This document shows positions 63,475 to 64,000 of a stretch of 64,000 nt of DNA, piece by piece. How positions within the stretch are numbered: the stretch's first letter is position 1; each line of letters opens with the position of its first letter. The notes under the pieces are model-generated. The model worked only from the letters and a program-made list of their open reading frames with translations, made no database searches and was not told where the DNA came from. Position numbers and translations under genes: made by a program. Origin of the DNA: Pyropia yezoensis (lineage: Eukaryota; Rhodophyta; Bangiophyceae; Bangiales; Bangiaceae); NCBI GenBank assembly GCA_009829735.1, contig CM020618.1, forward strand, positions 12,243,119-12,307,118, written 5' to 3'.

Positions 63475-63840
63475 ATGCACTGTGCTCTACTGATATCCGC
63501 TGTCTGTTTCTATTCTACGCGCGTGGAGGGCGGGGGTGTGGTGGCCGAGTCTGGGCCCCGTGGCCCGCAGATGCCGTCGCTCCCCCCCCCCCCCCCTGGC
63601 CAAGGCTGTCCGATGGATTCCACACATGCCGAGACTGTGTGGGACGGGGAACCCTGTCAACCGGACAGCCGTCACCGGCACCGCAGTGCAGAGCCACAGG
63701 GATGGCAGCAGGCTCTCCACGGCAGCCGCCCACCCCCCTCCGCATCGAGGGAAGAAACCCGCAGCCTTTGCCCCCCCCAAAGCTTTGCATGGATACACTG
63801 GCAGGCGGGGTGGCGGGAAGTCGCGCCGCCGCGCAAGTAG
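63475..63840 (+). CDS. Possible small secreted protein
   Basis: 121-codon frame from ATG 63475 starting MHCALLISAVCFYSTRVEGG, a short signal-peptide-like N-terminus, followed by Pro-rich and Cys-containing sequence with no recognised domain. The open frame extends upstream 16 codons to a GTG. The rest is hydrophilic. Support is weak. Confidence 0.22.
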   Translation: MHCALLISAVCFYSTRVEGGGVVAESGPRGPQMPSLPPPPPGQGCPMDSTHAETVWDGEPCQPDSRHRHRSAEPQGWQQALHGSRPPPSASREETRSLCPPQSFAWIHWQAGWREVAPPRK

Positions 63841-63871
63841 TGCCCCGTCGGCGAGCCCCATGGCAGGGTGA

Positions 63872-63905
63872 TTATACTGTACGTACAGTACAATACAGTA
63901 CAGCC
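63872..63905. repeat. Cluster of GTAC/CAGTACA elements
   Basis: ACTGTACGTACAGTACA followed by ATACAGTACAG: four GTAC cores within about 30 bp, with palindromic spacing. Similar clusters lie at 21676-21695 and 25586-25632. Confidence 0.6.
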
Positions 63906-64000
63906 GCGGCGCGCGCGTTCCTGCCCATGTTTGCGTATGTATCCTGCGGGTGCGTGGGCAACCAACGCAAAAAAAAAAAAAATAGGGGCACGGCGGCGTC

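Overview
The window is GC-rich nuclear DNA from a eukaryote. The evidence is GT-AG introns, a Ty3/gypsy chromovirus, Tc1/mariner and hAT remnants, a CDC48 pseudogene, an F-box protein, Ala/Arg/Gly/Pro-rich proteins and very many poly-G/poly-C tracts. The gene style fits a GC-rich alga such as a bangialean red alga, but that placement is inference and no organelle or rRNA marker is present to test it. Gene density is low. Most long open frames are products of base composition and were left out. Layout, left to right. 1-10.3 kb: two units of one degenerate Ty3/gypsy chromovirus family. In both units a broken pol (RT, RNase H, integrase, chromodomain) lies on the minus strand and meets, tail to tail, a plus-strand gag-like/Arg-rich ORF. 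A 63-bp repeat marks three junctions. 10.3-14.7 kb: no recognisable gene. 14.76-16.83 kb: a two-exon gene of unknown function, about 562 aa. 18.4-20.7 kb: a ~350-bp tandem repeat array, one unit of which is split by a Tc1/mariner fragment at a TA dinucleotide. 23.6-29.3 kb, and again at 59.4-60.7 kb: four members of a single-pass membrane-protein family with four conserved ectodomain cysteines; two are intact, one is frameshifted and one truncated. A large hairpin lies between members at 25.35-25.44 kb. 30.6-47 kb: a large minus-strand gene combining Gly/Pro decapeptide repeats with a GIY-YIG nuclease-like domain, then 107-bp tandem repeats, then a small spliced gene for a stand-alone HIRAN domain. 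A gap of exactly 500 N (39434-39933) sits here. The ~7.05 kb before the gap is repeated after it with almost only homopolymer-length differences, so it is very probably a false duplication of unmerged contig ends; most genes shown twice at 32-47 kb are likely one gene. 47-54 kb: a Pro-rich ORF, a decayed CDC48/p97 pseudogene, a reverse-transcriptase fragment, a 328-bp repeat present three times, the C-terminal half of a UPF1-like SF1B helicase, an F-box protein, and a protein built from two and a half internal repeats with one frameshift. 54-59 kb: low-information sequence, an AT-rich island with a hAT transposase tail, and two adjacent inverted-repeat structures. 59.4-60.7 kb: an intact copy of the membrane-protein family. 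The remainder to 64 kb holds at most one small possible secreted ORF. No operon-like logic is expected here. The most interesting local association is the divergent pair of a GIY-YIG-like gene and a HIRAN gene. Both families act on DNA ends or structures elsewhere, but a functional link here is only a hypothesis.
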